Shown: positions 26,943-34,961 of the stretch, piece by piece
How the letters are laid out: every line of letters begins with the position of its first letter
How positions within the stretch are numbered: the stretch's first letter is position 1
Assembly (NCBI GenBank): GCA_965247705.1
Contig: CBDFHV010000029.1
Location: 15,257-79,256 of the forward strand
Direction: 5' to 3'
Source of the DNA: CBDFHV01 sp965247705
GTDB taxonomy: Bacteria; Pseudomonadota; Alphaproteobacteria; Rhodospirillales; CAMCUA01
DNA length: 64,000 nucleotides
The notes under the pieces: generated by a model
Databases searched by the model: none
Told to the model about the DNA's origin: nothing
Seen by the model: only the letters and a program-made list of their open reading frames with translations
Made by a program: the position numbers and the translations under genes

Positions 26943-28366
26943 CCTTCGACCTCCGAACGAAAATCCTCGTACTTGCCGCCCGCCCCCCGGGGCAGGCTGT
27001 CGGGGTATTCCAGGTCGATTCGGAAAGGATGCCCGAGCCGTTCCTGGATGATGGTCCGCATGGCCGCCTCTTCCGAGGCCGACGGCGGGCGGGCGACCAC
27101 GGACCCCAGAACCAACCGGTCGCGATCGGTCTGCACCAACTGAATCTGGCGCAGGGGCGCCGCCTCGAACAATTGATTGGCGCCGAAGAAGGGCCAGATC
27201 CGCTGGCCGGAGGGAAGAGTCAACATGGCGCGATGGCGCCCCAGGATGCGGGTCAGCACCGGCAATCCGCGGCCGCAGGGACTGGGTTCGCCAACCTCCG
27301 CGTAATCCCCGATGTCATAGCGAATCAGAGGCGTGGCGAAGTTGTGGAGCGCGGTCACCACCACCCTACCCACCTGGCCCGGGCCGCATTGCCGGCCATC
27401 CGCGTCGAGAACCTCCACGACCACGTTCTCGGCCTGCACCAGGTAATGTTCGTGGCCCGGGCACTGCAGGGCCATATAGCCCACCTCCTGGGCGCTGTAG
27501 GTATCGGCCACGGTGGCGTTCCAGGCTTCCTGGCACAGGCTGCGCACCTGGGCGCTCGGGGCCTCCGACACGGTCTGCACCTGGCGCAGGGCGGGAAGCC
27601 GAATTGCCGCCTCCAGGCAATGGCGCGCCAAGGCTTCCGCGTTGGTGGGGTGGGTAAGCAGGTACTCAGGATCGAGCTTGGCCAGCCATTGCGCCTGGTC
27701 CTCCACCGGCGTCATGATGTCGAGCAGATAGGAAGGCCCGGACGGAAATCCCCAGCTGGCGGCGACGCCCCAGGCGCGACCGCGCTGGCCATGGGGATAA
27801 GCCGCCTTGCCGCCGTGATCATGGCGGATCGCGGCCAGGGTCGTGCTCATGTCGCGTCCCTGCCACATATGGTCCCGTACGGTCAGTGCCGACCACAGGT
27901 ATCGGGTCATGGCGGTCCCCGAGACGGTCACCGCCGTTCCCGTGGAGCCGGTCGAGGTGATGGTGGACAGGGGCAGGTGTCCCGCCGGCAGGTGCCGGCT
28001 TTTCAAATCCGAACCGGCGTCCAGGAGCGACCGGCGATCGAGGACGGGAATGGACGTCCAGGAAAAATCGGCCCCCGAATCGACGCCTCGGTAACCGGCC
28101 CCGGCCAGGCGCTGGCGATAAAAGGGCACCGTTTCCCAGGCATGGGCGAGCAATAGCGTGATCTGGCCCCACTGGTGGCGGCGCAGGGTCTCGGAGTCCC
28201 ACCACGCGCTGTCCTCGAGCTGCTGCAGCGCCGCCATCATCAGGGCGGCGCGGCGCCCGGGAAGGCTCGGCCAGTCGATTCCGGATATGGACGACGCGGG
28301 CCAGGACATGATCCCGTCAGTTAGCACGGCCACGGCACCGCGTGCCATCTGTCTCAGTCGGATCAC
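26939..28366 (-). CDS. PaaK/CapK-like adenylate-forming enzyme (phenylacetate-CoA ligase family)
   Basis: 475-residue full-length member of the phenylacetate-CoA ligase/CapK group, which activates carboxylic acids as adenylates. Motifs: TSTGSTGTAVTV (phosphate loop, ~residue 130), DTYSAQEVGYMALQC, LIRYDIGDYAEVG (adenylate-binding aspartate) and a C-terminal domain ending in GGKYEDFRSEVEG. The natural acid substrate is unknown; CapK-like proteins are often tied to surface polysaccharides. The GTG start at 28366 is only 2 nt from a CRP-type palindrome, so a later ATG (28348 or 28309) is possible. A truncated IS1595 copy lies directly upstream. Confidence 0.8.
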   Translation of the reverse strand: MIRLRQMARGAVAVLTDGIMSWPASSISGIDWPSLPGRRAALMMAALQQLEDSAWWDSETLRRHQWGQITLLLAHAWETVPFYRQRLAGAGYRGVDSGADFSWTSIPVLDRRSLLDAGSDLKSRHLPAGHLPLSTITSTGSTGTAVTVSGTAMTRYLWSALTVRDHMWQGRDMSTTLAAIRHDHGGKAAYPHGQRGRAWGVAASWGFPSGPSYLLDIMTPVEDQAQWLAKLDPEYLLTHPTNAEALARHCLEAAIRLPALRQVQTVSEAPSAQVRSLCQEAWNATVADTYSAQEVGYMALQCPGHEHYLVQAENVVVEVLDADGRQCGPGQVGRVVVTALHNFATPLIRYDIGDYAEVGEPSPCGRGLPVLTRILGRHRAMLTLPSGQRIWPFFGANQLFEAAPLRQIQLVQTDRDRLVLGSVVARPPSASEEAAMRTIIQERLGHPFRIDLEYPDSLPRGAGGKYEDFRSEVEG

Positions 28367-28416
28367 TTGTGACCCCCGTCACAGCAATCCCGGACATTCG
28401 TGCCATAATTTGATAG
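28363..28416. repeat. 54-bp direct repeat, copy 1 (contains a CRP-type palindrome)
   Basis: Identical over 54 bp to 29365-29418. It contains TGTGACCCCCGTCACA (28368-28383), an exact match to the CRP consensus TGTGA-N6-TCACA. It touches the right end of the truncated IS1595 copy and the start of the ligase-like gene. Confidence 0.9.
28368..28383. promoter_or_regulatory. CRP/FNR-type operator, copy 1
   Basis: TGTGACCCCCGTCACA is a perfect 16-bp match to the TGTGA-N6-TCACA site. It overlaps the start of the PaaK-like gene, a position that suggests repression or a misassigned start. The same site recurs at 29370-29385. Confidence 0.55.
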
Positions 28417-29364
28417 CGTCCCTATCCGGTTAAAGCAGGTAGCGCACCCTGCGGTTGAAGACTGTCGACCAGCTCCTTGTAGGTGATGGTGGGTTGGTCC
28501 ATGGCGCGGCGGAGGACGAAGTCGGCCAGATCGGTGATGCGTGTGCGGCGGTTGAAGCGGTAGCTCCATTCCCGGGCATAGCGCGGCAGGTGCTTGGCGC
28601 CGACACCGCGATAGGTGCCGTTGAGCCAGGTCTTCACGTTGGAAAACAGGACATGGACGACCGGCATCAAGCGCTCGGCATTCTTGCCTTCGCCTTGCAC
28701 GACGGGGTGGTGGCGATAGGTGTCGCGGAGTCCGGCGTACCCCTTGAAGGCGTCGGCGAGGCGGCTTCCGGGCCTGACCGAGGCGCGCACGAAGCCGCCC
28801 AGCTCGCGGGCGGTGGCCGCCGGGAGGATGGCGAGCCGCGCCCGGCCGGCGACGAAGCCGCTTCCCTTGATGCCCTTGCCCGGCCCGACCGGCCGCTTCT
28901 CGACGGCCATCACCAACAGGCTCTTGTTCGGGTTGGAAAGGCCCCGGCCCCGGCTCTCCGGCTTGCCGCGCCCGCCATAATAACTCTCGTCGACCTCGAC
29001 CAAGCCCTCGAGCGGAAATTCCGAGCGCTCCGTCAGGGCATGACGCAGCTTATGAGCCATCAGCCACGCTGTCTCGTAGCGCAGATCCAACTCGCGGGAC
29101 AGCAAAAGGGCCGAGACCCCACGCTTGTCGCGCGCCATCCACCACGCCGCCAGGAACCATTTGCGGAGCGGCGTGCGGGTGCGGTGGAAGATCGTCCCCG
29201 CCGTCACCGATTCCTGATGACCGCAACGGGCGCATTCGAAGATCCTGGGCCGCGCCGTCATTCGGTAGCTCCGCCGTTCGCCGCAGCGGGCACAGACATA
29301 GCCCTGCGGCCAGCGCAGCCGGGCCAGCGCCTCGATGCAGGCCGCTTCCGATCCGTGCCGTTCT
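28417..29364 (-). mobile_element. IS1595-type element, copy 1, truncated at its left end
   Basis: The right end CGTCCCTATCCGGTTAAAGC begins at 28417 and the sequence matches the intact copy at 31695-32645 in inverted orientation, apart from a 3-bp deletion and a few substitutions. The first 126 bp of the intact copy, including its left inverted repeat and the transposase start, are missing. The truncated end directly abuts the second copy of the 54-bp repeat. It cannot move on its own. Confidence 0.9.
28422..29364 (-). pseudogene. IS1595-type transposase, N-terminally truncated
   Basis: Encodes transposase residues from about ERHGSEAACIEALARLRW to the normal end. The zinc ribbon (CARCGERRSY, CARCGHQES), the DDE-type EVDESYYGG and NVKTWLNGTY segments are present. 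It lacks the first ~8 codons and the start, and has lost one serine (GSRLADAFK where the intact copy has GSRLASDAFK). The frame stays open upstream to 29600 by chance through the 54-bp repeat. Confidence 0.85.
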
Positions 29365-29418
29365 TCACTTGTGACCCCCGTCACAGCAATCCCGGACATT
29401 CGTGCCATAATTTGATAG
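29365..29418. repeat. 54-bp direct repeat, copy 2 (contains a CRP-type palindrome)
   Basis: Exact second copy of 28363-28416. It stands 79 bp before the FecR-RTX gene and is followed by the short inverted repeat TGTTG-AA-CAACA (29422-29433), which is not present beside copy 1. This is probably the original context of the sequence. Confidence 0.9.
29370..29385. promoter_or_regulatory. CRP/FNR-type operator, copy 2, upstream of the FecR-RTX gene
   Basis: Same TGTGA-N6-TCACA palindrome as at 28368. It is 112 bp before the ATG of the FecR-RTX gene, a suitable distance for activation by a CRP/FNR-type factor; an inverted repeat TGTTG-AA-CAACA (29422-29433) sits between. Confidence 0.5.
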
Positions 29419-29496
29419 TATTGTTGAACAACATGCCGTGGCCGATGGCCTGACCGGACGGTTTCGGTCGCGCCGCGCCCGGAGGGGTACTTAGAT

Positions 29497-30336
29497 ATGG
29501 CGACTTTGAACGGGTTGACGACGGACACCCTTGGCACCGGCGGCGCCCACGCGGTGATTTCGGCCGCCGAGACGGCGGTCTCCCTGCCGGCGGGGTTCAA
29601 CGCGGCGGAAGCTGCCTACGCCCGCACCGGCCAGGACCTGATCCTGGCCGAGCCCGACGGCGACACGGTGGTGGTGCGCGACTTCTTCGCCGGCGATGCG
29701 CCGCCGGACCTGATGTTCAACGACGGCAACGCGCGGATCGACGGCGATCTGGCGGCGCGCCTGGCCGGGCCGATGGCCCCCGGGCAGTACGCGCAAGCCG
29801 CGGCGACGGCCATCGGCGAGCCCATCGGACAGGTGGAATCCATCGGCGGCACGGTCACCGCCACCCGCACCGACGGCACCCAGGCGCAATTGGACGTGGG
29901 CGACCCGGTCTATGAGGGCGACATTGTGGAATCGGCGTCCGACGGCGGCATCGGCATCATTTTCGCCGACGAGACCTCGTTCTCCTTGGGGCCCAGCGGG
30001 CGCATGGTGCTCGACGAGATGGTCTACGACCCCGGCACCCAGGACGGCAGCTTCGCCATCTCGATCCTTCAGGGGGTGTTCACCTTCGTCAGCGGCCAGG
30101 TGGCCAAGACCAGCCCCGACGCCATGGTGCTGGAGACGCCGGTGGCCACCATCGGCATCCGCGGCACCCAGGGCGGCGGCACGGTAGACAGCCAGGGCGG
30201 CGCCGCGAACGGACCGTCCTTGGATTACTACCATCTGATCCAGCCCGGTCTAGTGTTCCGATCGAGACATTTCGTTCCCATTAAATCTACGCAAACTGCG
30301 ACCTTCACCCCCGGGCTCAGGAACCAAATGTTATAA
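29497..30336 (+). CDS. N-terminal part of a FecR-domain RTX surface protein, interrupted by a small element
   Basis: Residues 1-251 belong to a larger exported protein: an N-terminal region with TGQDLILAEPDGDTVVVRDFF, then a FecR domain (GQVESIGGTVTATRTDG, DVGDPVYEGDIVESASDG, FADETSFSLGPSGRMVLDE, ETPVATIGIRGTQGGG) as found at the start of large type I-secreted adhesins. After codon 251 (30250-30252) the frame runs into a 93-bp inserted element and ends early at 30336 with 28 foreign residues. Removing the insert plus one TA joins this frame to the RTX part at 30346. A GGAGG-type site lies 11 nt before the ATG. Confidence 0.8.
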   Translation: MATLNGLTTDTLGTGGAHAVISAAETAVSLPAGFNAAEAAYARTGQDLILAEPDGDTVVVRDFFAGDAPPDLMFNDGNARIDGDLAARLAGPMAPGQYAQAAATAIGEPIGQVESIGGTVTATRTDGTQAQLDVGDPVYEGDIVESASDGGIGIIFADETSFSLGPSGRMVLDEMVYDPGTQDGSFAISILQGVFTFVSGQVAKTSPDAMVLETPVATIGIRGTQGGGTVDSQGGAANGPSLDYYHLIQPGLVFRSRHFVPIKSTQTATFTPGLRNQML

Positions 30337-30347
30337 TCGCAACACTA
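30251..30347. mobile_element. 93-bp MITE-like element with TA target duplication
   Basis: The unit 30253-30345 is flanked by TA on both sides (30251-30252 and 30346-30347), inside CTAG on each side. Its ends are inverted repeats: TCTAGTGTTCCGAT on the left against TCTAGTGTTGCGAT read from the right (13 of 14), and the match continues inward to about 25 of 31 positions. It has no coding capacity. TA duplication within CTAG fits the IS630/Tc1 type, so it is probably moved by such a transposase encoded elsewhere. Confidence 0.85.
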
Positions 30348-30392
30348 GAGCTCGGCGAGTCCATCGTCACTGGCCAGGGCTGGACCTTTACC

Positions 30393-31541
30393 TTGAACCT
30401 GGAGAACCAGGGTCTGACGGTGCCCAGCATCAATATTCCCCCGTTGGCGCCGTTCATCGCTTCGGTTCAGCAGATCGTATCCGCGCTGAGCGGCGCCCTG
30501 GGCTTTCTGCCCGACACCGGCAACGCCAACACCTATGGGGTCGAGCCCCAGGGACGGACGGCGGCGGACGACGTTGACGAGGATCTGGACACCGCCGCCG
30601 GCGGCGATGACGACAGTGGCGGCGGCGATGTCCCGCCGCCGATCCCTGGCGAACTGCCGCCGGCTGTGGTCGCCGGCTTGGGCGCCATCGACGCGCCCCC
30701 GCCCCCGGTGGACACCGCTGCGGTCGACACCGGCGGCGACGACGGCGGCGACGACAACCCGGACGAGTTCGTACCGGCGCCGGAACCGGTGTTACCGGTC
30801 AATTTTATCTTCGGCGACGAGCTCGATAACGTCATCAACGGAACCCCGGGCATCGATGCTATGTTCGGCTTCGGCGGCAACGACAAACTGTTCGGCGACG
30901 GCAGCGGCGACTTCCTCGACGGCGGCAACGGCAAGGACGACCTGTTCGGCGGCCCCGGCAACGACGCGCTCGACGGCGGTACGGACGGTGACGACCTGTT
31001 CGGCGGCGACGGCAGAGACATCCTCTTCGGCGGTGATGGCAAAGACGAGCTCTTCGGCAACGACGGCGACGACACCCTGTTCGGGGACGGCGACGAAGAC
31101 GACCTGTTCGGCGGCAAGGGCGACGACATTCTGGACGGCGGCAGCAGCAGTGATGACCTGTCCGGCGGCGAAGGCGCCGACGAGCTTACAGGCGGCAGCG
31201 GCGGTGATGACCTGTCCGGCGGCGAAGGCGCCGACGAGCTTACAGGCGGCAGCGGCAACGACACCCTCACCGGCGGCAGCGGCGCGGACGATTTCATCTT
31301 CGGCATTGGTGACGATACCGATAACATCACCGACCTGGAACTCGGCGATCGCATCGTGTTGGAGGGCGTGCTCAAAGCAAATGTCACGCCGCCCGACGAA
31401 TTTTTTGGCGAGGGCGCCGATACCATCACTGTGGATTACGGCGGCGACGACGTGACCATCATCATCGACAACCAAGACGGAAGTGACTACACGGTCACCC
31501 AGGAAGGCGACGACGTAGTCGTGACCTTGAATCCCGATTAG
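30393..31541 (+). CDS. C-terminal part of the FecR-RTX surface protein (calcium-binding repeats)
   Basis: The coding frame truly resumes at 30346 (LELGESIVTGQGWTFTL); the TTG at 30393 is only the first start-like codon. It reads a linker, an acidic Pro/Asp-rich region (about 60-140) and then about a dozen nonapeptide repeats of the type GGxGxDxLx (for example GGNDKLFGDGSGDFLDGG), which bind calcium after secretion by a type I system. The last ~80 residues (DTDNITDLELGDRIVLEG onward) form the usual cap and secretion signal. Without the MITE the whole gene 29497-31541 encodes 649 residues. Translation of this half alone is doubtful. Confidence 0.8.
   Translation: MNLENQGLTVPSINIPPLAPFIASVQQIVSALSGALGFLPDTGNANTYGVEPQGRTAADDVDEDLDTAAGGDDDSGGGDVPPPIPGELPPAVVAGLGAIDAPPPPVDTAAVDTGGDDGGDDNPDEFVPAPEPVLPVNFIFGDELDNVINGTPGIDAMFGFGGNDKLFGDGSGDFLDGGNGKDDLFGGPGNDALDGGTDGDDLFGGDGRDILFGGDGKDELFGNDGDDTLFGDGDEDDLFGGKGDDILDGGSSSDDLSGGEGADELTGGSGGDDLSGGEGADELTGGSGNDTLTGGSGADDFIFGIGDDTDNITDLELGDRIVLEGVLKANVTPPDEFFGEGADTITVDYGGDDVTIIIDNQDGSDYTVTQEGDDVVVTLNPD
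31151..31258 (+). repeat. 54-bp tandem duplication in the RTX repeats
   Basis: Two adjacent 54-bp units (31151-31204, 31205-31258) agree at 52 of 54 positions, encoding DDLSGGEGADELTGGSGG twice. Near identity at the DNA level marks a recent in-frame duplication adding two calcium-binding repeats. Confidence 0.85.
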
Positions 31542-31568
31542 TGAGCCTGGGATCCTCTCTATAAGTTT

Positions 31569-32645
31569 CGTCCCTATCCGGTTAAAACAGGATCGGCCTA
31601 AATGTTCTTGTTATGTTCACGTAGAGGATGTAGGCTGATCGCATTGTCTCGGGCTTTTGGAGGGCGGTGCGATGGGCAGGATGTTGGCGTTTCAAGAACG
31701 GCACGGATCGGAAGCGGCCTGCATCGAGGCGCTGGCCCGGCTGCGCTGGCCGCAGGGCTATGTCTGTGCCCGCTGCGGCGAACGGCGGAGCTACCGAATG
31801 ACGGCGCGGCCCAGGATCTTCGAATGCGCCCGTTGCGGTCATCAGGAATCGGTGACGGCGGGGACGATCTTCCACCGCACCCGCACGCCGCTCCGCAAAT
31901 GGTTCCTGGCGGCGTGGTGGATGGCGCGCGACAAGCGTGGGGTCTCGGCCCTTTTGCTGTCCCGCGAGTTGGATCTGCGCTACGAGACAGCGTGGCTGAT
32001 GGCTCATAAGCTGCGTCATGCCCTGACGGAGCGCTCGGAATTTCCGCTCGAGGGCTTGGTCGAGGTCGACGAGAGTTATTATGGCGGGCGCGGCAAGCCG
32101 GAGAGCCGGGGCCGGGGCCTTTCCAACCCGAACAAGAGCCTGTTGGTGGTGGCCGTCGAGAAGCGGCCGGTCGGGCCGGGCAAGGGCATCAAGGGAAGCG
32201 GCTTCGTCGCCGGCCGGGCGCGGCTCGCCATCCTCCCGGCGGCCACCGCCCGCGAGCTGGGCGGCTTCGTGCGCGCCTCGGTCAGGCCCGGAAGCCGCCT
32301 CGCCAGCGACGCCTTCAAGGGGTACGCCGGACTCCGCGACACCTATCGCCACCACCCCGTCGTGCAAGGCGAAGGCAAGAATGCCGAGCGCTTGATGCCG
32401 GTCGTCCATGTCCTGTTTTCCAACGTGAAGACCTGGCTCAACGGCACCTATCACGGTGTCGGCGCCAAGCACCTGCCGCGCTATGCCCGGGAATGGAGCT
32501 ACCGCTTCAACCGCCGCACACGCATCACCGATCTGGCCGACTTCGTCCTCCGCCGCGCCATGGACCAACCCACCATCACCTACAAGGAGCTGGTCGACAG
32601 TCTTCAACCGCAGGGTGCGCTACCTGCTTTAACCGGATAGGGACG
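31569..32645 (+). mobile_element. IS1595-type insertion sequence, copy 2, complete, with 8-bp target duplication
   Basis: 1077 bp. Terminal inverted repeats CGTCCCTATCCGGTTAAA at both ends continue to 23 bp with one mismatch. An 8-bp direct repeat ATAAGTTT flanks it exactly (31561-31568 and 32646-32653). One intact transposase gene is inside. The 8-bp duplication and the zinc-ribbon transposase fit the IS1595 family. It inserted between the RTX gene stop (31541) and what appears to be that gene's terminator (32661-32680). Confidence 0.95.
31672..32640 (+). CDS. IS1595-family transposase, intact
   Basis: 322-residue transposase. The N-terminal zinc ribbon carries two CxRC-type pairs (VCARCGERRSY, FECARCGHQES, residues ~27-50), followed by helix-turn-helix-like ARDKRGVSALLLSRELDLRYETAW and a DDE/N-type catalytic domain with LVEVDESYYGG, ASDAFKGYAGL and VKTWLNGTYHGVG. 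ATG 31672 is preceded by GGAGG at 31659-31663 with 8-nt spacing; a TTG five codons earlier overlaps that site. The stop lies inside the right inverted repeat. This copy could supply transposase to the defective copy at 28417. Confidence 0.93.
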   Translation: MGRMLAFQERHGSEAACIEALARLRWPQGYVCARCGERRSYRMTARPRIFECARCGHQESVTAGTIFHRTRTPLRKWFLAAWWMARDKRGVSALLLSRELDLRYETAWLMAHKLRHALTERSEFPLEGLVEVDESYYGGRGKPESRGRGLSNPNKSLLVVAVEKRPVGPGKGIKGSGFVAGRARLAILPAATARELGGFVRASVRPGSRLASDAFKGYAGLRDTYRHHPVVQGEGKNAERLMPVVHVLFSNVKTWLNGTYHGVGAKHLPRYAREWSYRFNRRTRITDLADFVLRRAMDQPTITYKELVDSLQPQGALPALTG

Positions 32646-32660
32646 ATAAGTTTTTACGAC

Positions 32661-32680
32661 GGGCCGCCTTCGGGCGGCCC
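32661..32680 (+). terminator. Rho-independent terminator with TTCG loop
   Basis: GGGCCGCC (32661-32668), TTCG and GGCGGCCC (32673-32680) form a perfect 8-bp stem followed by CTTTCGTTT. It is just past the IS copy 2 insertion, about 45 bp from the RTX stop if the IS is removed, so it most likely ended the RTX transcript originally. Confidence 0.8.
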
Positions 32681-32753
32681 CTTTCGTTTCCCTGCGTTTC
32701 CGTGCCGTTGCCCCGAGGCCCGCCGCGCCGTACCGTGCGCGCCGGTAGTCAAC

Positions 32754-34232
32754 ATGACAGGAATCGACCCCATGGGTTTCATGCCCGTGGCCCTGGGCGG
32801 CGCCACCGACGTGCGGCTAGACGACCGCTGGCCGGGCGATCATCTGATCGGCGAGGCCAATCGCCGGGCCGGCGTTCTGGCCGGCATCGGCGTGGGGCGA
32901 GGCGACCGGGTGGCGATCCTTCACGGCGGCAGCCCGGACTTCCTTGCCGATCTGCTGGCCGTGTGGCGCCTCGGCGCCTGCGCCGCCTGCCTCAATCCGG
33001 CGCTGAGCAAGGCCGAGATCGCGACGGTCACCCAATTCCTCCGGCCGGCGGCGATCCTGGTGGCTGGCGACCCGCCTGTGGGCCTCGACGATCCGTCCGT
33101 ACCGGTCCTGTGCGCCGCCGAGGAGACGGGCGGTCGTGAGGTCTCCGTTGACAACATCGGGAGTCTGGACGATCCGGCGCTGATCCTGTTCACTTCCGGC
33201 ACCACGGGCGCGCCCAAGGGGGTCGTGCACGCCATGCGCTCGCTGCTGGCCCGGGCGGCCCTGAACCGGGCCCACATGGGCGATTCGGTGCTGGCCCGGA
33301 GCCTTTGTGTGCTGCCGACCCATTTCGGCCACGGCCTGATCGGTAACATCCTGACCCCCCTTCTGGCCGGCGGCGAAGTCCTCCTGTGCCCGGAGATGTC
33401 GGTGGCCGAGATGGGCGGGCTGGGCCGGTTGCTGGTCGAGCGCCGGGTGACGTTCCTCAGTTCCGTGCCCGCCTTCTGGCGCCTGGCCCTCAGGGCCAGC
33501 CGGCCGCCGACGGAACCGACACTTGCGCGGCTGCACATCGGCTCGTCCCCCTTGAGCGCCGAATTGTGGAACGCGGTCGCCGACTGGTCGGGCACGCGCC
33601 ATGTGGTCAATACCTACGGCATTACCGAGACCGCCAACTGGATCGGCGGCGCTTCGGCCGCGGAAGTGGCGCCCGAGGACGGCCTGGTCGGCCGGCCCTG
33701 GGGCGGCCGCTACGCCATTGTCGACGGCGGGGGCGACTTTCACCCCCGGGGCGAGGGAGAAATCTTCGTCCAAACCCCGTCCCTGATGACCGGCTACCTG
33801 GACCGCGACGACCTCACCCGGGAGGCCATGGTGGGCGGCTGGTACCGGACTGGCGACACGGGCGTCGTGGACGGTGACGGCCGGCTGCGCCTGACCGGGC
33901 GGCTGCGCGAGGAAATCAACCGGGCCGGCGTCAAGGTGAGCCCGGCGGAGGTCGATCTTTTGCTGGAGCGCCATCCCCGTGTTGCCGAGGCCTGCGCCTT
34001 CGCCGTGCCCGACCCGATCTCCGGCGAAGCGGTCGCCGTGGCGGTGGTGCCCGGGGACGGCGACTCCCTGGATACCGACGACCTGCGGCGCTGGTGCCTG
34101 GAGCGGATCCGGCGTGAGGCCGTGCCCCAGACGTGGTATGTGCTGTCCCGCCTGCCCCGCAACGACCGGGGCAAGGTCAATCGGGCCCGGGTCCGCGACC
34201 AGTGCCTGGAAACCGCCGACGGGACCCCATAG
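32754..34232 (+). CDS. AMP-dependent acyl-CoA synthetase/ligase (ANL family)
   Basis: 492-residue class I adenylate-forming enzyme: it activates a carboxylic acid with ATP, then transfers it to CoA. Motifs: phosphate loop LILFTSGTTGAPKGVV (~residue 143), NTYGITETANW (A5, ~290), YRTGDTGVVDGDG (A7, ~365), the hinge RLTGRLREEINRAG, and a C-terminal NDRGKVNRARVRD with the catalytic lysine. ATG 32754 starts MTGIDPMGFMPVALGG; the longer frame upstream runs antisense through IS DNA. The substrate is unknown. It is followed 15 bp later by a haloacid dehalogenase-like gene. Confidence 0.88.
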   Translation: MTGIDPMGFMPVALGGATDVRLDDRWPGDHLIGEANRRAGVLAGIGVGRGDRVAILHGGSPDFLADLLAVWRLGACAACLNPALSKAEIATVTQFLRPAAILVAGDPPVGLDDPSVPVLCAAEETGGREVSVDNIGSLDDPALILFTSGTTGAPKGVVHAMRSLLARAALNRAHMGDSVLARSLCVLPTHFGHGLIGNILTPLLAGGEVLLCPEMSVAEMGGLGRLLVERRVTFLSSVPAFWRLALRASRPPTEPTLARLHIGSSPLSAELWNAVADWSGTRHVVNTYGITETANWIGGASAAEVAPEDGLVGRPWGGRYAIVDGGGDFHPRGEGEIFVQTPSLMTGYLDRDDLTREAMVGGWYRTGDTGVVDGDGRLRLTGRLREEINRAGVKVSPAEVDLLLERHPRVAEACAFAVPDPISGEAVAVAVVPGDGDSLDTDDLRRWCLERIRREAVPQTWYVLSRLPRNDRGKVNRARVRDQCLETADGTP

Positions 34233-34247
34233 GACGGGAACGCCGCC

Positions 34248-34961
34248 ATGGCGCTGGATGGGATCAAGGCCCTCACCTTCGACGTTTTCGGTACCGTCGT
34301 CGATTGGCGCGGCAGCCTGGTGCGCGAGGGCGAGGCCTTGGGCAGGGCGTGGGGCCTCGCCGTGGACTGGGGCGCCTTCGCCGATGACTGGCGGGCCCTC
34401 TACCAACCGTCCATGGCCCGGGTGATGAGCGGCGAGCTTCCGTGGACCAACCTGGACGGCCTGCACCGCATGAGCCTCGACGAAGTCCTCGCCAAGCACG
34501 GCATTGCCGGCCTGTCGGAGGCAGACAAGGATGACCTCAACCGGGCCTGGCATCGGCTCGACCCCTGGCCCGACGTGGTGGCCGGCCTGACCCGGCTGAA
34601 GAAGCGCTATATCCTCGCCACGCTCTCCAACGGCAACGTGGCGATGATGGTCGCCATGGCCCGGCGGGGCGGCCTTCCCTGGGACGCCATCCTGGGCGCC
34701 GAAGTGGCCCGCGCCTACAAGGCCGAGCGCAAATGCTACGACACCACCGCGGCGCTGCTGGGGCTCGCCAACGGCGAATGCCTGATGGTCGCCGCCCACA
34801 ACCAGGACCTCCAGCGCTGCAAGGGTTACGGCTTTCGCACCGCTTTCGTCCACCGCCCGGACGAACTGGGCCCCGGACGCACCAGGGACGGGGAGCCGGC
34901 GGAGGCCTACGACGTGGTGGCCGACGATTTTGTCGACTTGGCGGACAAGCTGGGATGCTGA
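34248..34961 (+). CDS. Haloacid dehalogenase type II-like hydrolase
   Basis: 237-residue HAD-superfamily enzyme most like L-2-haloacid dehalogenases. Motif I is LTFDVFGTVVDWRGSL with nucleophilic Asp10; motif II is ATLSNGN (~124); the YKAERKCYDT and MVAAHNQDLQRCKGYG segments match motif III and IV of the type II dehalogenases. Many such genes act on compounds other than halides, so the substrate is not assured. It follows the ligase gene closely (15 bp) and its stop overlaps the next ATG, pointing to one transcript. Confidence 0.8.
   Translation: MALDGIKALTFDVFGTVVDWRGSLVREGEALGRAWGLAVDWGAFADDWRALYQPSMARVMSGELPWTNLDGLHRMSLDEVLAKHGIAGLSEADKDDLNRAWHRLDPWPDVVAGLTRLKKRYILATLSNGNVAMMVAMARRGGLPWDAILGAEVARAYKAERKCYDTTAALLGLANGECLMVAAHNQDLQRCKGYGFRTAFVHRPDELGPGRTRDGEPAEAYDVVADDFVDLADKLGC

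Noticed and set aside
28422..29600. Extended transposase of 392 codons in the first IS1595 copy
   Set aside because: The extra N-terminal residues are translated from the 54-bp repeat and intergenic DNA, so the gene is truncated rather than enlarged.
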